Shown here one piece after another: positions 7,263-11,309 of a stretch of DNA of 11,309 nt (within the stretch, counting starts at the first letter, position 1; each line of letters starts with the position of its first letter). The position numbers were made by a program, and so were the translations under genes. Location of the stretch: contig JARRQF010000101.1 in the NCBI GenBank assembly GCA_037382065.1, positions 1 to 11,309 on the forward strand. Reading direction: 5' to 3'. The notes under the pieces were generated by a model that did no database searches, was not told the DNA's origin, and saw only the letters and a program-made list of their open reading frames with translations. The stretch is from Thiodiazotropha sp037382065 (lineage in GTDB: Bacteria; Pseudomonadota; Gammaproteobacteria; Chromatiales; Chromatiaceae).

Positions 7263-9500
7263 GTGACAGATACACATACCATGACCATACCTGAACAGAT
7301 CCCCTCAAACGTTGAACTAGTAACTGAAGACCCCATCGAGGAGCAGATCGATTTCGATCTGGATGATCCAAGCCTCTACCTAAACCGGGAACTCACTTGG
7401 CTTGCCTTTAATCTGCGGGTACTAGACGAAGCCTCCAGGGAACAAAACCGCTTGCTGGAGAGGGTCAAATTTCTGGCTATTGTTAGCAGTAATCTTGATG
7501 AGTTCTTCATGAAACGCATTGGCGGCTTAAAACAACAAGTGGCGGCTGGAATCATCGCTCAGACTGTCGATGGCCGAACACCCATTCAGCAACTCACGGA
7601 ATGCCACGAGGTAACCCGTGAAATGCAGCTAAAACAATATCAGATCTATACCGAACTACTAGAGCAATTGGCCCAGTCGGGCATTCTGATTACCAAATAT
7701 CAAGCGTTGGATTTGACACAGCAGGAGCAGTTGCGCGAACACTTCCAAGAAAATATCTTTCCAATGCTAACCCCGCTGGCTATGGACCCAAGTCACCCCT
7801 TCCCATTTATCTCAAATCAAACCCTCAACCTGCTGGTTACCCTGCGTTTTCCTGGTGGACATGACCTACACATGGCCAGATTGAAAGTGCCTGTCAGCAA
7901 AGAGGTATCAACACGACTTATTCAGGTGGGTGAAAACTACACCTATGTTACTCTGGATGACTTGATTGCCAATAACCTCGACATGCTGTTTCCAGGCATG
8001 GAGATCAATTCCTGTGACCTGTTTCGAGTTACCCGTAACGCCAATGTAGAACTTGATCAAGAATCAGCCAATGACTTACTGGAAAAGATTGAGACCGAAC
8101 TCAGAGAACGTCATTTCGCCCCCATCGTACGCCTAGAAGCATCCCATGGTATGAGCCCTCTTCATCGCGGGATGCTAGCTGCCGAGCTTGGCCTTAATGA
8201 AGAGCAGGATGTCTATATGGTCGATGGCATGATGGCGCTGCGCGATCTATTTGAGCTAACCAGGCTAAATATTCCAGAGCTGAGTGATCCACCCCATCAC
8301 CCAGTAGACCACCCACAACTAGCCCATGACAGACGTAACATCTTTCATATACTCCGGGATCAGGGAGCTCTGCTGCTGCAGCATCCTTATGAGTCCTTTA
8401 GTACCACTGTTGAACGCTTTCTACGCACCGCCGCTGAAGATCCTAAGGTATTAGCCATTAAGATGACTCTCTACCGAACATCGGGAGATGGCAATGTCCT
8501 CGACTCGTTGATTAAAGCGGCACGAAATGGCAAGCAGGTAGCTGTACTCGTAGAACTCAAGGCACGCTTTGATGAGGCAGCAAACATCCGTTGGGCACGG
8601 CGTTTGGAGCAGGCTGGTATCCATGTCACCTATGGTGTCATTGGCCTCAAGACCCACAGCAAGCTAACCATGGTAATCCGTAAGGACTACTCACAGTTAC
8701 GACGTTACTACCATATTGGCACGGGCAACTATCATGCTGGTACGGCGCGTCTCTACACTGACCTCGGCTTACTGGGGTGTGACGAGGATATTGGAAAAGA
8801 CCTCACCGAACTATTTAATTACCTAACTGGTTACTCTCCTCCTCCTAGCTATCGTAAGATTCTTGCCGCTCCCTACACACTGAAACAGTCATTGCTCAAT
8901 AAGATAGAGAGAGAGATCAAGATACACCGTGAAACTTCAACCGGTCATATCCAATTAAAAATGAATGCCCTGGAGGATAAAGATATTGTTAAGGCGCTCT
9001 ACCAGGCAACTCAAGTAGGGGTTAAAGTCGAGTTGATTGTGCGTGATACCTGTCGTTTTCGTCCAGGCATCAAAGGCTTGAGTGAGAGTGGGTGTGTTGT
9101 GAGCATCATCGGCCGTTTCCTGGAGCACTCACGCATCACCTACTTCCACAATGGGGGGGACGAGGAGTATTTCATCGGTTCAGCCGATTTGATGCAACGC
9201 AATCTCATGCAGAGGGTTGAAGTACTAGTTCCGGTAGAAGGAACCGCCCTAAGACAAGAGCTACGACTGATACTTGATGTACAATTAAGCGATAAACACA
9301 ATGCCTGGGATATGAGTTCCGAGGGCGACTACAAACGCCGAACCCCTGCGGAAGATGATAAGTCGATTAACTGCCAGGAGACCCTCATAGGCGTTGCCGA
9401 ACGTCGCCTGGAAGCAGCCAAGAAGCATCGTGAAAAACGCATGCGCGAAAAACTCATGACTCACTTCAAACATCGCCTGAAAAACCACTCTCAGAATTAG
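7263..9500 (+). CDS. ppk1: Polyphosphate kinase (PPK1)
   Basis: PPK1 polymerises the terminal phosphate of ATP into inorganic polyphosphate, and can run in reverse. The product (745 aa from GTG) shows the N-terminal domain YLNRELTWLAFNLRVLDEA (39-57), SSNLDEFFMKR (75-85), and FPMLTPLAMDPSHPFPFISN (166-185). The two phospholipase D-like catalytic domains follow: LYRTSG..NVLDSL (403-416), GLKTHSKL with His 465 (equivalent of the E. coli phosphorylated His 435), YYHIGTGNY with His 484 (E. coli His 454 equivalent), RPGIKGLSES (600-609) and FLEHSR with His 622. It is ~55 residues longer than E. coli PPK; the extra C-terminal part (~700-745) is rich in Arg, Lys and His. ATG 7281 is an alternative start; neither start has a clear SD. 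No exopolyphosphatase gene is adjacent. All catalytic residues seem present. Confidence 0.95.
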   Translation: MTDTHTMTIPEQIPSNVELVTEDPIEEQIDFDLDDPSLYLNRELTWLAFNLRVLDEASREQNRLLERVKFLAIVSSNLDEFFMKRIGGLKQQVAAGIIAQTVDGRTPIQQLTECHEVTREMQLKQYQIYTELLEQLAQSGILITKYQALDLTQQEQLREHFQENIFPMLTPLAMDPSHPFPFISNQTLNLLVTLRFPGGHDLHMARLKVPVSKEVSTRLIQVGENYTYVTLDDLIANNLDMLFPGMEINSCDLFRVTRNANVELDQESANDLLEKIETELRERHFAPIVRLEASHGMSPLHRGMLAAELGLNEEQDVYMVDGMMALRDLFELTRLNIPELSDPPHHPVDHPQLAHDRRNIFHILRDQGALLLQHPYESFSTTVERFLRTAAEDPKVLAIKMTLYRTSGDGNVLDSLIKAARNGKQVAVLVELKARFDEAANIRWARRLEQAGIHVTYGVIGLKTHSKLTMVIRKDYSQLRRYYHIGTGNYHAGTARLYTDLGLLGCDEDIGKDLTELFNYLTGYSPPPSYRKILAAPYTLKQSLLNKIEREIKIHRETSTGHIQLKMNALEDKDIVKALYQATQVGVKVELIVRDTCRFRPGIKGLSESGCVVSIIGRFLEHSRITYFHNGGDEEYFIGSADLMQRNLMQRVEVLVPVEGTALRQELRLILDVQLSDKHNAWDMSSEGDYKRRTPAEDDKSINCQETLIGVAERRLEAAKKHREKRMREKLMTHFKHRLKNHSQN

Positions 9501-9527
9501 CGTGAAGGGTGCGTTTGTGGTGGTACA

Positions 9528-9546
9528 GGGCAAGGCTCGCTCCTGC
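9528..9546. repeat. REP-like GC-rich segment in the ppk-corC spacer
   Basis: On the minus strand this reads GCAGGAGCGAGCCTTGCCC, resembling the head of REP sequences such as those of pseudomonads (GTAGGAGCGAGC...). The internal hairpin is weak here, so this is only a resemblance. It directly abuts the palindrome pair at 9545-9583. Confidence 0.3.
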
Positions 9547-9583
9547 ACATCCATGTGCCCGCGACACGGGTGCATCCATGCAC
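9545..9583. repeat. Paired palindromes with shared CATCCATG core
   Basis: Two perfect inverted repeats with a CC loop, GCACATCCATGTGC (9545-9558) and GTGCATCCATGCAC (9570-9583), flank a third small stem CCCG-CGACA-CGGG (9558-9570). All three can stack as consecutive hairpins. They lie in the 164-nt spacer between convergent ppk and the corC-like gene. There is no T-tract, so this is not a standard terminator on either strand; it looks like a dispersed intergenic repeat or a protein-binding or RNA-stabilising element. Confidence 0.7.
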
Positions 9584-9598
9584 GGCGCGCAACGACGC
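9584..9598 (+). repeat. Copy 1 of 15-mer GGCGCGCAACRACGC
   Basis: GGCGCGCAACGACGC follows the paired palindromes without a gap and recurs with one mismatch at 11289-11303, in the same orientation, on the other side of the corC-like gene. Confidence 0.5.
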
Positions 9599-9664
9599 AC
9601 ATAAGATCAACGTAGTGCGATTGCCCTGGAATTCCCCTCCCGCGCTACAAAGATTTGCGAAAAA

Positions 9665-10912
9665 TCATTGGGACGAATCTGATTGCTTGCTTTTGCGTAA
9701 AATAACTTGATGGATGCGCCGAGATGAAGCATCTTCAACTCGCACATTTAATCCATCCAGTTCAAATCTTTCGTCCTTGCATGGGATACGTTCGGTATGT
9801 TCAAGTAACCATCGACTGATGGTATCGGTCGGCTTTCCAGGGATATCCATATCAAAGAAATCCTCCACAACACGCAATTCAGCGGTACCCTTAACCAGGA
9901 TCCTACCATTTTCGAGTTCCATGAGGTCATCTGGTTTCTCATCGCTCTCGTCATAGATTTCTCCAACCAACTCTTCCAGCATATCTTCAAGTGAGACCAC
10001 GCCAACCATTGCACCATGCTCATCAACCACAACAGCCAAATGAGTACTTTTGCTTTTCAGGGTTCTTATCAGTTCGTCAATTGGGGTGTTTGAGGGGGTG
10101 AATAGGGCTTTCTGGCCCAATTCCGATATCTCTATATCCAAGTCACCCTTGGCGATGGTACCAATCAGGTCACGCAAGATAATAACACTTAGGATCTCAT
10201 CAGGATCCTCTTTGAAAATCGGTATTCTCGAGTAGCCTTCTCTGAGTATTTCTGGCAACACATCTCTGAGTAGACGACGCCCATCAAGTCGAAATACCTG
10301 CCGTCTTGGTGTCATGACATCTTCAGCCTTCAGGTCATTGAAGTTAAAGACGCGCTCAATCATCTCTCGCTCACCAGTATCAATGACACCCTCCACTTCG
10401 CCGTGCTCAATCATGGTGATGACTTCAGATTCAGTGACCATAGGGTCATCTGTTGCCTTAGTGGATGACTGAACCAAATTGGTAAACTGGAGAAACATCC
10501 AAACCAGAGGATAGATCAGACGCATTAATCCATAGATGAATGGCGCCATGGCAAGCGACATCCGTTCAGAAAAACGGGTGGCTAAACTTTTAGGTGTTAT
10601 CTCGCCGAAAACCAGAATCAATATAGTCAACGCACCAACAGCGATGCCCGGTCCCCGATCACCAAAATGGTCAGTAGCGATAACTGTGGCAATAGCTGAT
10701 GCAGCAATATTGACCACATTATTACCAATCAAAATGGTAATCAGCATGCGACTGGGATTTTTCTTCAGCAGATAGAGAGCATGTGAGCCTCTTCGGCCCT
10801 CTTTATATAACGACTCAGCTCTGGCCATTGATAGAGAAACCAAAGCCGTTTCAGAACCGGAGAATACTCCAGACAGTACTAAAAGCACTGATAAAATCAG
10901 GTAACTTTCCAC
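9665..10912 (-). CDS. CNNM/CorC-HlyC family membrane protein (CorB/YfjD-like)
   Basis: Members of this family have a DUF21 (CNNM) membrane domain, paired CBS domains and a C-terminal CorC_HlyC domain; they are linked to Mg2+ (and Co2+) transport or resistance. The 415-aa product has all three. The membrane domain (~1-148) includes SGSETAL (18-24) and GNNVVNIAASAIAT (63-76), with FGEITPKSLA (102-111). The CBS pair (~198-320) starts at EDVMTPR and includes GYSRIPIFKED and HLAVVVDEHGAMVGVVSLED. The CorC_HlyC domain (~330-405) contains GTAELRVVEDFF. Length matches E. coli YfjD. Translation starts at GTG 10912; an in-frame stop 9 nt upstream excludes a longer start, and the SD is poor. The gene faces ppk and has its own likely promoter at 10953-10981. 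Ion specificity cannot be read from sequence. Confidence 0.92.
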   Translation of the reverse strand: MESYLILSVLLVLSGVFSGSETALVSLSMARAESLYKEGRRGSHALYLLKKNPSRMLITILIGNNVVNIAASAIATVIATDHFGDRGPGIAVGALTILILVFGEITPKSLATRFSERMSLAMAPFIYGLMRLIYPLVWMFLQFTNLVQSSTKATDDPMVTESEVITMIEHGEVEGVIDTGEREMIERVFNFNDLKAEDVMTPRRQVFRLDGRRLLRDVLPEILREGYSRIPIFKEDPDEILSVIILRDLIGTIAKGDLDIEISELGQKALFTPSNTPIDELIRTLKSKSTHLAVVVDEHGAMVGVVSLEDMLEELVGEIYDESDEKPDDLMELENGRILVKGTAELRVVEDFFDMDIPGKPTDTISRWLLEHTERIPCKDERFELDGLNVRVEDASSRRIHQVILRKSKQSDSSQ

Positions 10913-10952
10913 GAATTGTCTTTAAAATATCGCCAAGAATGGCCGAGCAATA

Positions 10953-10981
10953 ATTATCTCTTTTGATGCATAGAATCACAA
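10953..10981 (-). promoter_or_regulatory. Candidate sigma70 promoter for the CorC-family gene
   Basis: On the minus strand TTGTGA (10981-10976) and GATAAT (10958-10953) are separated by exactly 17 nt. They match consensus at 4/6 and 5/6 positions. The -10 box lies ~40 nt upstream of GTG 10912, giving a short leader. Confidence 0.55.
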
Positions 10982-10986
10982 GCAAT

Positions 10987-11003
10987 CCATAAAATTTTTA
11001 TGG
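10987..11003. promoter_or_regulatory. Perfect inverted repeat just upstream of the -35 box
   Basis: CCATAAAATTTTTATGG is a perfect 8+1+8 palindrome, beginning 5 nt upstream of the predicted -35 hexamer of the CorC-family gene. The position suits an activator-binding operator. It lacks GC and a following T-tract beyond its own arm, so a terminator is less likely. Confidence 0.5.
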
Positions 11004-11034
11004 TCCGACCTGATATCACCTCTATCAAAACACC

Positions 11035-11105
11035 TAAATAAATTAATATTTAATCAATAATATCAATTATATATTAATTATTATTAAAGTATTTAATAGA
11101 TATTA
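11035..11105. other. Extremely AT-rich non-coding block
   Basis: Only 4 of 71 bases are G or C. It contains a 9-bp inverted repeat (AATTAATAT 11041-11049, ATATTAATT 11071-11079) enclosing a near-perfect tandem pair ATCAATAAT/ATCAATTAT (11053-11070). No coding frame or good IHF site is visible. It may act as an UP element, a bent or nucleoid-protein-bound region, or part of a promoter for a gene beyond the right edge. Confidence 0.5.
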
Positions 11106-11224
11106 GATTCAAAACATGTAAAGCCCTTTATGAGGATTTTATCATTAAGAATTAGGCCAAATGGCAATCTATCGGAAGAACCCATAAGATGGCTAGTGTG
11201 GTGCTTCATACAAATTGACGATGA

Positions 11225-11251
11225 TAGCGTGACGCTAAGCGGTTAGCCGCT
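11225..11251. repeat. Two adjacent hairpins near the right edge
   Basis: TAGCG-TGA-CGCTA (11225-11237) and AGCGG-TTAG-CCGCT (11238-11251) are perfect 5-bp stems placed back to back. TAGCG can also pair with CGCTA at 11248-11252, giving an alternative fold. They begin a GC-rich tail after an AT-rich block, typical of an intergenic repeat element. Confidence 0.5.
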
Positions 11252-11288
11252 AGGCGCGTGCCGCCGGGAATGGCTTCTCCCTTTCCAA

Positions 11289-11303
11289 GGCGCGCAACAA
11301 CGC
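11289..11303 (+). repeat. Copy 2 of 15-mer GGCGCGCAACRACGC
   Basis: GGCGCGCAACAACGC matches the copy at 9584-9598 at 14 of 15 positions. It lies 6 nt from the window edge, so the element may continue outside. Confidence 0.5.
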
Positions 11304-11309
11304 GGATGA

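Noticed and set aside
9285..9602. 105-codon minus-strand ORF overlapping the ppk 3' end and the repeat spacer.
   Set aside because: Antisense to conserved PPK1 codons and running through palindromes; no family features.
11051..11079. IHF site in the AT-rich block (AATCAA and TATCAA cores).
   Set aside because: The required TTR half is absent at the right distance in both cases.
11250..11309. Open minus-strand frame at the right edge ending at TAG 11250-11252 (19 residues, ...REKPFPAARA).
   Set aside because: It lies within hairpin and repeat sequence and is too short to separate from chance; read as repeat-derived.
1..11309. CRISPR array, tRNA/rRNA genes, insertion sequence or phage genes.
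   Set aside because: No regularly spaced repeats, tRNA-like folds, transposase or phage proteins were seen anywhere in the window.

Overview
This window looks like chromosomal DNA of a gammaproteobacterium. The evidence is a CsiV-type periplasmic protein that exists mainly in that class, a gammaproteobacterial-type lipid ABC transporter, a PPK1 polyphosphate kinase and a CNNM/CorC-family membrane protein. A free-living or symbiotic Chromatiales-like sulfur oxidiser would fit, but the genus cannot be read from the sequence.

Layout. Positions 1-68 hold the last codons of an upstream gene, followed by a clear intrinsic terminator (78-103). csiV (177-923, +) meets tail to tail, with 6 nt between them, a four-gene minus-strand operon (4608 down to 930). 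That operon encodes an MlaE-like permease with a fused N-terminal STAS-like domain, an MlaF-like ATPase, an MCE (MlaD-like) protein and a PqiC/LinN-like lipoprotein. Together these form a complete inner-membrane to periplasm lipid (or hydrophobic compound) transporter in the LinKLMN arrangement. A 102-nt divergent spacer separates it from a plus-strand cluster: a 2-phosphoglycerate-kinase-like protein with ATP-cone-like N-terminal domains (4711-5904), an archaeal-type cofactor-independent phosphoglycerate mutase homologue (5924-7198, probably a TTG start) and polyphosphate kinase PPK1 (7263-9500). After PPK1 comes a convergent spacer with paired palindromes, then a minus-strand CNNM/CBS/CorC protein (9665-10912, GTG start). 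Its promoter region contains a plausible sigma70 site and an adjacent perfect inverted repeat. The last ~330 nt are non-coding: an extremely AT-rich block, then GC-rich hairpins and a copy of a 15-mer also found in the ppk-corC spacer.

The most interesting part is the 2PGK-like / aPGM-like / PPK1 neighbourhood. It puts an enzyme family known for making 2,3-bisphosphoglycerate in archaea next to a divergent phosphoglycerate mutase and the polyphosphate synthase. This suggests a phosphoglycerate-linked phosphate or energy storage module. That is an inference from family membership and gene order. The mutase homologue carries a Thr-containing variant of the usual Ser-Asp nucleophile motif, so its reaction may not be plain mutase activity.
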